Shown: positions 18,065-27,262, counted from the stretch's first letter. The stretch: 64,000 nucleotides of DNA from Ancylobacter dichloromethanicus (GCF_018390645.1 NZ_JAHBGC010000049.1:1-64000); one strand, 5' to 3'. Made by a program: numbers and translations. Notes: a model not told the origin generated them from the letters alone.

Positions 18065-19651
18065 ATGAGGCACCTCAGGCTTCCGGCCTTTCCGCTCCCC
18101 ACTGCCGAGATCGACCTGATCAGCGGAACCATCTCCGACTTGCAAGCCGGCTATCAAGAGGGGCGCTTCTCCGCGTCCGACGTCGCCGCGGCCTGCCTGG
18201 CGCGGATCGCCCAGCTTGAGCCCTATCTCAACGCCTTCATTAGCGTTAACATGGCGCTCATGGACGATGCCGCGCAGATCGATGCCGAGCGGCGGGCCGG
18301 CGTGCGCAAGGGGCCGCTCCATGGCGTGCCCATTGTCATCAAGGACAACATGAACGTTGCCGGCGTGCGTACCACGGCCGGCTATGCCGGCTTTGCCTCG
18401 GATGATCGCGTTCTCGACCCGGCGCGAGGGATATTCAACGGCATCGATCTCGTCCCCGAGCGCGATGCCAGCGTCGTGGCGAGGCTCAAGCAGGCGGGTG
18501 CGCTGATCGTCGGAAAGAGCAACCTTCCCGATTTCGGGCTGGACGGGCTGCGCTCCGATTCGAGCTATAATGGCGACACGCTCAACCCCTATGATGCGCG
18601 CTTCGCGCCGGGGGCGTCGAGCACCGGCAGCGCCGCGGCGGTGGCGGTGGGATTCGGCATCGCCTCCCTCGGCACCGACACGGCCGGCTCCATACTGTTC
18701 CCGGCCTCGGCGCAAAGCCTTGTCGGGCTGAAGCCGAGCTTTGGGATGGTGCCGATCGACGGCGTGTTCCCGGGCCTGTCCAGCCATCACGACGTTGCGG
18801 GACCCATTGCCAGGACCGTGGCGGATGTCGCCATCCTGATGGACATTCTCGCCGGGCCGACTCCGGCCGACCCCCGCACCGCGCGCCACGCCGGCAAGCC
18901 AGATTTCGCGGCCGCCCTGAATGCCGACGCCTTCAGGGGTGCGCGGATCGGGCTGTTCGAGCCCGGCCAATGGGCGCCCGACCTGCATCCCGCCATCGCG
19001 GAGCATTATCGCCGGATGACCGGCGTGCTGTCAGGGCTCGGGGCGGAACTGGTACCCGTGGTCTTTGCCGATACCGACTGGCGGGCACGCTGGGAGAGCC
19101 GGACCTCGTTTGTCGTCACAAACTCGTATCTCGCCGGCGTCGATGCCTATCTCGGCGCCCTGGGCGGCTCCAACCCTTCCTCGCGAGCGGCTTTCAGGGA
19201 GCGCGCCGGCTTCGAGATCGGCGTGGCCACGACCGCTCCCCTGCACGGGCTACTGTCGAGCGCGGCCATCAATGTCGGCGCCGATGATGATGCCATGATC
19301 GCGGTCATCGCGCAGGCGGACGCCTTGCGGACGCAGTACGAGGCGATCCTGCGCGACAAGGGCATCGATGCCCTCTTCTTCCCCCGCTCGGTCAACCCGC
19401 TGCCCGATATTGGCGGCGACACGCTGGCCTATCTCGGCGATCAGATCGTCGGCACCGAGATCAACGAAATGGGCCTTCCGGTCGTAACGGTTCCCGCCGG
19501 TTTCCTGAAGGATAGACGCCCGATCGCGGTCGACATCGTCGGACCCGCGATCGACACCGACGCGGCCATTCTGGCCTTCGCCTATGCCTTCGAGCAGGCG
19601 ACGCGGCTGCGGCGCGCCCCGGTCCTGCCCGATGAGCAGCCGACTTCCTGA
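18065..19651 (+). CDS. Amidase signature family hydrolase
   Basis: The 528-residue enzyme has the Ser-cisSer-Lys triad of amidase signature enzymes: Lys in VIVIKDNMNVAG near residue 100, the glycine/serine-rich GASSTGSAAAVAVGF near 190 and the nucleophilic Ser in LGTDTAGSILFPA. It hydrolyses amides; the substrate (for example a haloamide or amino-acid amide) cannot be read from the sequence. A haloacetamide-type substrate would feed the dehalogenase nearby, but that is speculation. The gene follows the regulator by 104 bp without an obvious sigma-54 site of its own, so it may be read from the regulator promoter. Confidence 0.88.
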   Translation: MRHLRLPAFPLPTAEIDLISGTISDLQAGYQEGRFSASDVAAACLARIAQLEPYLNAFISVNMALMDDAAQIDAERRAGVRKGPLHGVPIVIKDNMNVAGVRTTAGYAGFASDDRVLDPARGIFNGIDLVPERDASVVARLKQAGALIVGKSNLPDFGLDGLRSDSSYNGDTLNPYDARFAPGASSTGSAAAVAVGFGIASLGTDTAGSILFPASAQSLVGLKPSFGMVPIDGVFPGLSSHHDVAGPIARTVADVAILMDILAGPTPADPRTARHAGKPDFAAALNADAFRGARIGLFEPGQWAPDLHPAIAEHYRRMTGVLSGLGAELVPVVFADTDWRARWESRTSFVVTNSYLAGVDAYLGALGGSNPSSRAAFRERAGFEIGVATTAPLHGLLSSAAINVGADDDAMIAVIAQADALRTQYEAILRDKGIDALFFPRSVNPLPDIGGDTLAYLGDQIVGTEINEMGLPVVTVPAGFLKDRRPIAVDIVGPAIDTDAAILAFAYAFEQATRLRRAPVLPDEQPTS

Positions 19652-19792
19652 AACGCACGGTGCCAAAATGATCCGGCTGCGGATAGGCCAATAAGAATGG
19701 CGTCATGCTATCGCCGCAACCCTCCCGGAGATATAGATTGGACAATATAAAACGGCCCGGCAAAGGCTGGCGGAGCGCGTGCGAGGACGTAT

Positions 19793-20347
19793 GTGACAAA
19801 GGCGGATCGCGAGAGTGAGTGGGCCGCCGAAATGCGCGCTGCACTGGCGGGCGATGCGGTTGCCTATCGCCGGTTTCTGCAATCGGTGACACCGCACTTG
19901 CGCGCCATGGCCCGCCGGAACTGCGTGCGATATGGAGCGCCGGTCAGCGATGCCGAGGACGTCGTTCAGGAAGCGCTACTCGCGATTCATCTGAAGCGCC
20001 GGACATGGGACCCTGCACGGCCGATCTCGCCCTGGATTTCGGTCATCGTCCGCAACAAACTGATCGACATGTTGCGCCGCTCGGTCCGCCTGACCGTCCC
20101 GGTCGACGAACTCGCCGACGTTCTGGCCGCCGAAGAGCCGGTTGACGAGTTGCCCGCCATCCAGATCGGGAGTCTGATCGGCAGGCTGAAGGATCGCCAG
20201 CGCGCGGTTGTTCAGGCCGTCAGCATTGAGGGCTTCACTACCCGGGAGGCTGCTGCCCGTCTGAGCATGAGCGAGACGGGAATTCGCGTGACCTTGCATC
20301 GGGCGCTGAAGGCTCTCGCGGCCCTGCATCAGGAAAACCTGAGGTGA
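19793..20347 (+). CDS. ECF RNA polymerase sigma factor (SigF/ECF16-like)
   Basis: This 184-residue sigma-70-family protein has region 2 (VSDAEDVVQEALLAIHLKRRTWDPARPISPWISVIVRNKLIDMLRR) and region 4 (LKDRQRAVVQAVSIEGFTTREAAARLSMSETGIRVTLHRALKAL). The RTWDPARP/SPWISVIVRNKLID pattern is typical of the ECF group whose partner is the membrane anti-sigma NrsF (DUF1109). The GTG start at 19793 follows GAGGAC. No anti-sigma gene follows it: a transposase remnant lies downstream, while two nrsF-like genes lie at 7.6-8.7 kb. It would direct a metal- or oxidant-response regulon. Confidence 0.88.
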   Translation: MTKADRESEWAAEMRAALAGDAVAYRRFLQSVTPHLRAMARRNCVRYGAPVSDAEDVVQEALLAIHLKRRTWDPARPISPWISVIVRNKLIDMLRRSVRLTVPVDELADVLAAEEPVDELPAIQIGSLIGRLKDRQRAVVQAVSIEGFTTREAAARLSMSETGIRVTLHRALKALAALHQENLR

Positions 20348-20514
20348 ATAGAAAGATCGTAACTATCTGTGCTGCCTCTGCCAAAGCCTTTTGCTACTAT
20401 ATTCTATTACGGAACAATATTTCTCATTCTTAAGCTACGCGCATCATTATTACTTCATAGCCGATTGAGTCGCGGAAAATTGAAAAACATTCACCATTCG
20501 CGCGGTCTTAGTTG

Positions 20515-20970
20515 GCCAGAGCGACGGCCGCGACCTTGGGTGTTCGACGAGCGAGCAATTGGACCAGCCACGGCCGGCGCGTGCCGCTCGTCACCGCCTA
20601 GCGCACGACCCTCAAGGCGCCGACGACCAGCATCTGTTACAGGTTGCGGCCACCCTGCTTTTTGATGCCGCCCAGCCGCTCCTCGCCGCCGCTGGAGTTC
20701 TGCTTCGGAACAAACCCGATCCAGACTGCGAGGTTGCGGCCGGTCTTGAACGCCTTCGGGTCAAAGACCGTGCCTACCAAGGCACTAGCTAGCTAGTAAC
20801 GGGCCCACGCCAGAGATTTCCATCAGCCGGCGACCGACCTCCGTCAACCGGGCGTTGGTCCGGATCAGTCGATCGGTGTCAAGGTTCTGCGCGTCCAAAA
20901 ACTTCGATGCCTTCATCGTCTTCCGCTCCTCCCAGCCAAGGGATTCTGGCGCCGAAAACTCCAGCTTCAA
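20515..20970 (-). pseudogene. IS110-family transposase remnant
   Basis: Reading the minus strand across two or more frame breaks gives TRLTEVGRRLMEISGVGPLLAS, then FDPKAFKTGRNLAVWIGFVPKQ, then SSGGEERLGGIKKQGGRNL and MLVVGALRVV. This is the conserved C-terminal (Transposase_20) domain of IS110-family DEDD transposases, which have RNA-guided relatives. Internal stops (for example near 20785 and 20640) and the absence of the N-terminal DEDD domain show it is dead. It sits just after the ECF sigma gene, where nrsF would be expected. Confidence 0.75.
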
Positions 20971-21268
20971 ACGGTTCAGTTGTCGGGGATCAGATCATCG
21001 TCTGTCAATTTTAGACGTCTGGTCACCAAATTCGGACCTACGGACGGGTGTCCTGCCTTAAAATCAGAGCGAGCGAGTTAATTGCGCGCGCCTAGTATAA
21101 GTCGGGATAAATTTATCCTACTTAAAAAATTGACGAAAATTTATAATACTAATAACTGATTATCGTTTAATGTGTGATAATTATTCATATATATTATTCT
21201 ACATAATAGACATTTTTAAGTAAAAAAATAACGCGATAGTGATCATGGCGGCGGAACAGGTGGGAACG
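20971..21268. other. AT-rich intergenic segment upstream of cytochrome P460 gene
   Basis: No gene is seen. From about 21090 to 21235 the base composition drops to roughly 20-25 percent GC (long A/T tracts such as TTAAAAAATTGACG and CATATATATTATTC), unlike anything else in the window. Such DNA is typical of xenogeneic or promoter regions. Several -10-like hexamers exist, so no single promoter can be chosen. Confidence 0.6.
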
Positions 21269-21844
21269 ATGCGGATTAAACGTTTTATACTATCCTTTTC
21301 CCTGGTTGTTGGCATTGGAATTGCCGCCGGGTTGCTATCGCATCCCGCGGATTCGCAGACGTCGGTTGCAGTAGACTCGATCGCCGACGCTCAGGGCAAT
21401 CTTCATGTGCCCGCCGAGTATCGGACCATCTATCAATATCTGGGCACTTGGGCGGTTGCCGCGAAACAGGCCGCTGGATCCGAGGAAATTCACACGGTGT
21501 ATGCCTCTCCTGGCGTTATCGATGAATATCAGAAAACGGGCAAGTTCCCTGAGGGGGCTGTTCTGGTCAAAGAAGTGTTTCAGGCGAAAACCGACCGCAT
21601 GACTACGGGAACTGTCTCGCGGGAGGATAGGCTTGAAGGGTGGTTTGTGATGGTGAAGTCGAGCACAGATAAATTTCCCGAGAACAAGCTGTGGGGTGAT
21701 GGTTGGGGCTGGTCCTGGTTTGATGCCGATAATCCGACGAAAACGACATCTACAAATTACCGGGCAGACTGCCAGGGGTGCCACATTCCCGCCAAATCGA
21801 CCGACTGGATTTACGTACGGGGTTACCCGCCGCTCAGTAAGTGA
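21269..21844 (+). CDS. Cytochrome P460-family periplasmic protein
   Basis: This 191-residue protein from ATG 21269 has an N-terminal signal peptide (MRIKRFILSFSLVVGIGIAA GLL) with cleavage probably near DSQ. The mature part carries the P460 fold pattern YRTIYQYLGTWAV, the middle motif FPEGAVLVKEVFQ and a single c-heme motif CQGCH near the C terminus (DCQGCHIPAKSTDWIYVRGYPPL). Cytochrome P460 proteins oxidise hydroxylamine or bind NO in some bacteria. The function of short homologues outside nitrifiers is unclear. Low-GC upstream DNA and flanking IS remnants suggest acquisition by transfer. A second, distinct P460 protein is at 35484. Confidence 0.83.
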   Translation: MRIKRFILSFSLVVGIGIAAGLLSHPADSQTSVAVDSIADAQGNLHVPAEYRTIYQYLGTWAVAAKQAAGSEEIHTVYASPGVIDEYQKTGKFPEGAVLVKEVFQAKTDRMTTGTVSREDRLEGWFVMVKSSTDKFPENKLWGDGWGWSWFDADNPTKTTSTNYRADCQGCHIPAKSTDWIYVRGYPPLSK

Positions 21845-21863
21845 AGCGGCCGAATCAAGAAAC

Positions 21864-22382
21864 CTACCGTCTCGCTCCAGGCTCCGGACACATTGGTCTG
21901 AGCCAGAAGATGACGGTTACGGCGATGCAGATGGCCGGGAAGAAGTTGTGGGCGCATCGGTCGTATCGGGTGGCGAGCGCCGCCAGTCTTCGAGCTTGGC
22001 GCACAATTTCTCGACCCTGTGGCGCTGGCGGTAGAACTATGCGCCACGGGTGAGGGCGTCGAGCACGAGACGGACGTCCTTGTGGCCGCTCATCTGTCCT
22101 GCCCAGCAGGATGATCGCCCGTCCGTCGCCGTCGCAAACAGTGGGGAGCTTCGAGTTCAGCCCGGCGTTAGTTCGCCCGATAAAACGGGGAGCATTCCCT
22201 GTTAAACGAGCCTGCTCTAGGTGGGCCGTCAGATGTGTCGCGTCGATCACGATGTGCCGTGCTTGCGGCCCGTCGCCAGAAAGCCCGGCGAAGGCGCAGC
22301 CGGAGACGCCGAGCCGGCTCCAGACGATGAGCGGCTGTAGGGTGGCCTGTGCGGACCGGTAGCCTGCCGGCGCGTCCTTCAA
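21864..22382 (-). pseudogene. IS5-family transposase remnant
   Basis: The minus strand encodes WSRLGVSGCAFAGLSGDGPQ, HIVIDATHLTAHLEQARL and NAGLNSKLPTVCDGDGRAIILL, the catalytic core of an IS5-type DDE transposase, including the first Asp in VIDATHL. After that the frame breaks, and the C-terminal part (KTGGARHPIRPMRPQLLPG) is found only in another frame. The element lacks a start and a clean terminus. It differs from the intact IS5-family copy inside the Tn3 element. Confidence 0.78.
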
Positions 22383-22570
22383 TTGCGGATCACAGAGACG
22401 ATCCCGCTCGCCACTCGCCGATGATCAACCCGCGGGACGCCATGTGCCAAGGGGAAGAGCGGCGATACCCGCTCCGTCCGCCGCAAGCTCAACAGAGATA
22501 AACACTCCTCAAGGACTCCTGCATCGAAGACCGCGAATCACAGCCCGAGAACTATTAGTAGGTCCTGAAT

Positions 22571-23527
22571 CTAACGGGACTGCCGCTTGTGGGCTCTGTA
22601 TTCCGAAGGATCAGCACCGTACGTTTTTCGGAATACGCGCGAAAAACCGCTCCGATTATTGTATCCGACAATACGTCCAACCTGATCGACCGAGAGATCG
22701 CCAATGGCGAGCAGAGAGGCTGCATGCCTCATGCGTATCTGACGCAGCGTGGTCATCGGGGGGGTGCCGAAAACCGCCTGGAAGCGCGCCATGAAGGCAG
22801 AGCGACTGAGACCTGCACTCTGTGCAAGAGATTGAACGGAGTGGGCAAATTCGGGCCGTGCGGCCATATCGGAGAAAGCACGCGCGATCTGCGGACTTTG
22901 CAAGAGCGAAAGCCTCTCCACCCATTCGTTCATCGAAGTCATTGATCGGCGCAGGAGCACGATGAGGACTTCTTTAAGTAACGTCGCTGTCATCGCCTTC
23001 ATGCCTATTTCCTGGCGAATGAGTTCAACAACCACAGCTTCAAGTTGAGGGGTCAGCGCCGTCGTCTCATCGAATTTTTCGATGATCGGCGTTGAGAGGC
23101 CGGCAAAGAGATCAAGCGATCCTGCATAGCTCGCCCTGACGTAACCGCACACGAGCATGACTTGCGGACATGTGCCGTCCCCGGCGGCCAGTCTCTCAAC
23201 ATGGTTGCGCCCGCCCGCCGGCACCCCCACTCGAACGGTTTGCCAGTTTTCCGGGCGAACCGGAGGGCCTTCGATTACGAGGGGCGTCTGGGCCGGGACA
23301 ATAACGAGTGTATGGGGCTCCAACGCGATGGGCGCCCGTCCAGCGATGATTAAACGCCCGCCGCCGGAAATATTATAGTGCATTCCTGGGGCCGGCGAAC
23401 CCAACATCTCCAGTTTCCAGCCGGCACCCACGACACATTCGAATAGATCTACAAAATCGACTTCCAGCGTAAAAAGAATTTCCTCAAGATCCGTGTGTGA
23501 AATACGCGTAAGTGGCTGATCAATCAT
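22571..23527 (-). CDS. AraC-family regulator with Cupin_6 domain (RclR-like)
   Basis: The 318-residue protein has an N-terminal cupin-type sensor (residues about 20-200, containing VVGAGWKLEM, HYNISGGGRLII and ALEPHTLVIVPA) and a C-terminal double HTH (HSVQSLAQSAGLSRSAFMARFQAVFGTPP followed by GYNNRSGFSRVFRKTYGADPSEYR). The Cupin_6-AraC arrangement is that of RclR, the reactive-chlorine sensor of E. coli, which is activated by cysteine oxidation. Cysteines are present here in LFECVVGAG and near TCPQVMLVCGYV. It is on the same strand as the quinone oxidoreductase gene but separated from it by 238 bp. The RclR analogy is inference. Confidence 0.85.
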   Translation of the reverse strand: MIDQPLTRISHTDLEEILFTLEVDFVDLFECVVGAGWKLEMLGSPAPGMHYNISGGGRLIIAGRAPIALEPHTLVIVPAQTPLVIEGPPVRPENWQTVRVGVPAGGRNHVERLAAGDGTCPQVMLVCGYVRASYAGSLDLFAGLSTPIIEKFDETTALTPQLEAVVVELIRQEIGMKAMTATLLKEVLIVLLRRSMTSMNEWVERLSLLQSPQIARAFSDMAARPEFAHSVQSLAQSAGLSRSAFMARFQAVFGTPPMTTLRQIRMRHAASLLAIGDLSVDQVGRIVGYNNRSGFSRVFRKTYGADPSEYRAHKRQSR

Positions 23528-23765
23528 TGCGCGCCAGCGTCCTCTATTCCACCGCTCTGTGTTATTGTGACGTTAAACAAGCGGTATCTCCGTCGTCGCC
23601 GATGAGCGCTTTTGTCATCGTTGTAAGCCATGAGATCAATCCACGCGATCAGCTGGTGCATGTCAGGTATTTTGCTACAGCATAACTCTGTATTCAACTA
23701 TGTAGCCGACGAAATAAAACATGCCAGACGCGCAGCGAAGCGTGTTCGATTCCGGCCTGGCCAAG

Positions 23766-24755
23766 TCACAGTTCCGGCGTGAGGACGATGCGCCCGCACA
23801 GATCGCGGCTCTCCATCCGCTCATGTGCAGTTACCGCCTCGCTGAAGGGGAGTACATCGACCGGAATGTCGCACAGTCCTGCGGCTACCGCTTTCAAGGC
23901 CGCCTCGAGGCCTCGCCGTAGAGCCTGCGGGTGCAACGGCAGAAGGGCGCCCGCATTGAAGCCGGCCACGGTTGTGCTGCCCAGCCAGAGATCGTTGGTC
24001 TTCACACTGTGCGCCCAGTCGCCGCTGGCATTGCCGGCGACGATCAGACGGCTGCCCGGCTTCATCAACGCAAAGCTCTGGCCACGGACGGCACCGCCAA
24101 CGGGATCGATAATCACATCGAACTTCTCGCCCTCAAGCACGCCGGGCAACTCGGAGGAATCGACAATCCGATCGTAGGGCAGTTTCGTGTGCGCCGCTGT
24201 TTCCAGCTTGCCTGAGCGAACCGTGCCAACGACACGTGAAGCGCCGAGTTGCCTTGCGATACCGGGGAATGCGGAGGAGAAGCCGCCAAGGGCGCCGTGC
24301 ACCAGCACGCTTTCTCCCTTGCCGAGCTTGGCAACCAGACTGAGGGCGACGTGGGCCATCGCGGCATTGGGAATCATCGCGACTACGAGAGCAGGATCGA
24401 CATTGGAGCCTTCGATCGACACAACGCCATGCACGGGCGCGATATACACGGAGGCATACCCGCCTGTGCCGGCGCCGGCCGACATCGAGACGACGTTTTC
24501 GCCAATCGCAAACCCGGTCACCCCATCGCCGAGCGCTCGCACCGTTCCGGCCACTTCCAGACCGGGAATGAGGGGCGGCTGGGCCATGCCGGGTACATCC
24601 TTGAACTGCCCCTGGCGGAAAAGGAGGTCGATGAGACCAACCGCTGCGTGAGTGACGTCGATCGCGATCTGGCCCGGTCCCGGGGTCGGATCGGGCAGGT
24701 CGACGACCGTCAGGACGCTCGGACTGCCGAACTGGGTGGCTTGGATAGCTCTCAC
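23766..24755 (-). CDS. NADPH:quinone oxidoreductase (medium-chain, zinc-free alcohol dehydrogenase family)
   Basis: This 329-residue protein shows the medium-chain dehydrogenase layout: catalytic GroES-like N-domain (MRAIQATQFGSPSVLTVVDLP, PLIPGLEVAGTVRALGDGVTGF) and a Rossmann domain with VLVHGALGGFSSAFPGIARQLGA for NADPH. The zinc-binding cysteines of classical alcohol dehydrogenases are absent, pointing to a quinone oxidoreductase/enoyl-reductase type. It lies 52 bp downstream of the TetR gene on the same strand, and a TGAGC-N4-GCTCA palindrome sits in front of its start, so TetR control is likely. Role: reduction of quinones or reactive enones. Confidence 0.88.
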   Translation of the reverse strand: MRAIQATQFGSPSVLTVVDLPDPTPGPGQIAIDVTHAAVGLIDLLFRQGQFKDVPGMAQPPLIPGLEVAGTVRALGDGVTGFAIGENVVSMSAGAGTGGYASVYIAPVHGVVSIEGSNVDPALVVAMIPNAAMAHVALSLVAKLGKGESVLVHGALGGFSSAFPGIARQLGASRVVGTVRSGKLETAAHTKLPYDRIVDSSELPGVLEGEKFDVIIDPVGGAVRGQSFALMKPGSRLIVAGNASGDWAHSVKTNDLWLGSTTVAGFNAGALLPLHPQALRRGLEAALKAVAAGLCDIPVDVLPFSEAVTAHERMESRDLCGRIVLTPEL

Positions 24756-24775
24756 GGAACAACTCCTATTATGAC

Positions 24776-24789
24776 TGAGCAGACGCTCA
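24776..24789. promoter_or_regulatory. Palindrome TGAGCAGACGCTCA, candidate TetR operator
   Basis: A 5-4-5 inverted repeat lies 21 bp upstream of the quinone oxidoreductase start. It shares the outer pattern TGA-N6-GCTCA with the site upstream of the TetR gene at 25398-25411. Assignment to the local TetR protein is inferred from position and similarity. Confidence 0.5.
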
Positions 24790-24807
24790 TTTTTATGGCG
24801 AAAAAAT

Positions 24808-25374
24808 TCACCTCAATGCCTGCCAGAGGGCCTCGAAACCTGCGTCGCGGACGCCTTCCGCATGGCCACGGTCGTGGATCATGAAATCGATCGTTGTCCC
24901 GGCCATCGTTTCGACAAGCGCTCCGACATAAGCCAGAGGGGCATCCCGCAACGCGCCGGTAGATCGTGCGCGGTGTACGATTGCGACGGCTGGTCCTGCG
25001 ACGACTGCCGCCGCCTTTCGGCTAGCTTCGGTGATCTGGTCCGAGACCCCGAGCTGGGCCAGCGCCCGCCGCTTCGATGGATTGGAAACGCCCCAGTCCG
25101 TCCAACGCGCCCACAGATGATGCAGCTGCCCGCGAACATCACCGTCGTCAGGCATCGCTTCCAGGATGGCCTCAGACAGCTCCGTCTTCAACGCGACGTA
25201 TAGCTCATTGAGCAGAGCGGATTTCGTTCCGAAATATGTGAACACCGATCCATGTGGCACCTGAGCCACCCTGGCGATCTCCGCTGTCGCGGCACCGAGA
25301 CCTTGTTCGGCAACCAATTCCATCGCCGCCGTCAGGATCGCATCACGTTTTTCTTCGCTTCTGGGTCGCGCCAT
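24808..25374 (-). CDS. TetR-family transcriptional regulator
   Basis: The 188-residue protein begins MARPRSEEKRDAILTAAMELVAEQG and has the TetR HTH (AATAEIARVAQVPHGSVFTYFGTKSALLNELYVAL). The C-terminal ligand domain is diverged, so the inducer cannot be inferred. The gene is 52 bp upstream of the quinone oxidoreductase gene in the same direction. Matching candidate operators lie in front of each gene, which suggests autorepression and repression of the oxidoreductase, released by an electrophile or quinone. Confidence 0.88.
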   Translation of the reverse strand: MARPRSEEKRDAILTAAMELVAEQGLGAATAEIARVAQVPHGSVFTYFGTKSALLNELYVALKTELSEAILEAMPDDGDVRGQLHHLWARWTDWGVSNPSKRRALAQLGVSDQITEASRKAAAVVAGPAVAIVHRARSTGALRDAPLAYVGALVETMAGTTIDFMIHDRGHAEGVRDAGFEALWQALR

Positions 25375-25397
25375 TTGCCATCATCCTGCGCAATAAA

Positions 25398-25411
25398 TGA
25401 CTGCTTGCTCA
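25398..25411. promoter_or_regulatory. TGACTGCTTGCTCA, candidate TetR operator upstream of tetR gene
   Basis: This imperfect dyad lies 24 bp upstream of the TetR start. It resembles the better palindrome at 24776-24789 at both outer triplets and in the GCTCA half. Alone it would be weak evidence; the pair makes autoregulation plausible. Confidence 0.4.
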
Positions 25412-25560
25412 CGCATTGTCAAGAAGGATGATTATCTCTCGTGGATTGCTCCTTACGCCAATGAGGCTGAGCGTTTTCGAGGAATGCATGCCCGCCCCAT
25501 GTGGCATCGTCTCGGGCCTGACGGGTCTTTCTCGCCGTGGTGGGCGCGCGTGTGTCGTGA

Positions 25561-26505
25561 TTATGGGGTTGTCGAAGAGCCTTGCCCAGCACCGGCAATG
25601 TCATGCGATATGGCTTGGAGACGCTGCTGCAGCCGTGGCGCGACAAAATCGAGGAAGGCACGCAATTTCAGCGGCTGTTGCTGGTGCGGGGCATGGACCA
25701 GATGTACGGGCATGGGCGAAGGCGCCCGATCCACCAATATCGGCAAGAGTGCCCCTGCCCTGATGCTTGCCGCAGCCTGGTAGGAAAGCACGCGGGCGAT
25801 TCCGACGCCAGCGACCGCGCCGCCCACGACGCCGTCTGCGGTATTAACCGAGAAGCGGGGGGTGATCATCACCTGCTGCGCGGTATTCCCGTCGACGAAC
25901 GGCCACTCCCGATAACGTCGCAGTCCTTCAAACGCAATGCAGTCGTGGTCGACCAGAGCGGCGGGCGTTTCCGGCTCGCCCCTTCGTTTGAGATAATCCG
26001 GGCTTGCGCAGACGATCCACCCGACCTCGCCGACCCTGCGCGCGACCAGCGCGCTATCGGGCAGGCGGCCGATCCTGACCGCGACGTCGACGTGAGTTTC
26101 GATAAGATCGATGTTGCTGTCGGATAGTACAAGCCGCACGGTCACATCGGGATAGGCCGAAAGAAAATCGTGGACGATCGGCGCGACATTGAGTGCGCCG
26201 AACGCGATCGGGGCGGTCACCAGCAACTCGCCGCGCGGTGCACGATACTCACCCGAGGCGGCGCGCTCCGCCTCCGACAACTCCTCAAGCACCCTTCGCG
26301 CTGATGCGACATAGGCTGTGCCGGCTTCCGTGAGCAGGAGCTTGCGACTTGTGCGGACGACGAGTTGCGAACCGAGAAAGCTCTCGAGATCGGAAACGCG
26401 GCGGCTGACTGTGGGAAGGGGAATGTTGAGGGATCGGGAGGCTGCGGACAGGCTCCCTCCATCGATCGCCGCAACCAGCGTGCGCATCGCCTCGAACCTG
26501 TCCAT
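25561..26505 (-). CDS. LysR-family transcriptional regulator
   Basis: This 314-residue protein starts MDRFEAMRTLVAAIDGGSLS and has the LysR winged HTH (AASRSLNIPLPTVSRRVSDLESFLGSQLVVRTSRKLLLTEAG), then a periplasmic-binding-like effector domain (VRLVLSDSNIDLIETHVDVAVRIGRLPDSALVARRVG). It is of the CrgA/DsdC-like group common in alphaproteobacteria. It is divergent from the CMD-family gene at 26620 with a 114-bp gap containing an AAGTT-N9-AACTT dyad (26525-26543), the usual LysR arrangement. It probably controls the downstream detoxification genes. The inducer is unknown. Confidence 0.9.
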   Translation of the reverse strand: MDRFEAMRTLVAAIDGGSLSAASRSLNIPLPTVSRRVSDLESFLGSQLVVRTSRKLLLTEAGTAYVASARRVLEELSEAERAASGEYRAPRGELLVTAPIAFGALNVAPIVHDFLSAYPDVTVRLVLSDSNIDLIETHVDVAVRIGRLPDSALVARRVGEVGWIVCASPDYLKRRGEPETPAALVDHDCIAFEGLRRYREWPFVDGNTAQQVMITPRFSVNTADGVVGGAVAGVGIARVLSYQAAASIRAGALLPILVDRAPSPMPVHLVHAPHQQQPLKLRAFLDFVAPRLQQRLQAISHDIAGAGQGSSTTP

Positions 26506-26524
26506 CGCCCCTCTCGTTTCGCGG

Positions 26525-26543
26525 AAGTTAGGCTTTCGAACTT
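26525..26543. promoter_or_regulatory. AAGTT-N9-AACTT dyad, candidate LysR box
   Basis: An inverted repeat of 5-bp arms sits 20 bp in front of the LysR start and about 80 bp before the divergent CMD gene, where a LysR regulator would bind to control both. It fits the loose T-N11-A rule. Evidence is position and symmetry only. Confidence 0.4.
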
Positions 26544-26619
26544 AGCGCCTGCTGGGCAGTTTCGGAAGTGAGTACTCCAATTGGGCGAGAGCGAAACAAC
26601 TGATCCAGGAGAAAACACG

Positions 26620-27174
26620 ATGTCCCGCATCCCGACCCCCGCCACCGAACAGGCCCCCGAAAAATCGCAGCCCCTGCTGGCGGCGGTCCAAAAGCAACTC
26701 GGCACCGTGCCGAACCTTTTTCGTATCGTCGCCAACAGCCCGGCGGCCCTGGAAGGCTATCTTGGCCTCTCCGGCGCCCTCGGCAAAGGTGCGCTAGCCG
26801 CGAAGACCCGCGAGCGGATCGCGCTGGCGATCGCCGAGGTGAATGATTGCGGCTACTGCCTGTCCGCTCACACTTACATCGCCCGTAACCTCGCCAAGCT
26901 CGATGACGCGGAGATCACTGCGAACCGAAGCGGCGCCTCCAATGATGTCAAGGCGGACGCCGCCGTGCGCTTCGCCGTCAAGCTGGCTCGGGGGCGCGGA
27001 CAGGCGAGCGACACCGATATCGCGGCACTCAAGCAGTCGGGATACTCCGATGCGGAGATCGTCGAAATCATCGCCCATGTCGCGCTCAACACCTTCACCA
27101 ACTACGTCAATGAAGCGCTGAAGACCGAAATCGACTTCCCGGTCGTGACGGTCCGGACAGCCGCGGCCACCTGA
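26620..27174 (+). CDS. Carboxymuconolactone decarboxylase/AhpD-like family protein
   Basis: This 184-residue protein begins MSRIPTPATEQAPEKSQPLL and contains the AhpD-type redox centre in EVNDCGYCLSAHTYIARN near residue 85 (CxxC plus His), preceded by TRERIALAIAE. These features mark peroxidase-related CMD-domain proteins that reduce peroxides via a Cys pair. The start at 26620 has CCAGGAG upstream; the frame is open to 26581 without coding character. It is the first gene of a plus-strand run with an alpha/beta hydrolase, SnoaL-like protein and SDR, divergent from the LysR gene. Confidence 0.88.
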   Translation: MSRIPTPATEQAPEKSQPLLAAVQKQLGTVPNLFRIVANSPAALEGYLGLSGALGKGALAAKTRERIALAIAEVNDCGYCLSAHTYIARNLAKLDDAEITANRSGASNDVKADAAVRFAVKLARGRGQASDTDIAALKQSGYSDAEIVEIIAHVALNTFTNYVNEALKTEIDFPVVTVRTAAAT

Positions 27175-27262
27175 TCCTTCCCACAAGCTCAGCAGGAGAT
27201 GTTGCGGGCGTGAAGCCGCGCCCGCAAACCCTTCCTCGCGCCCGAAATCAAGGAGCCTTCCC

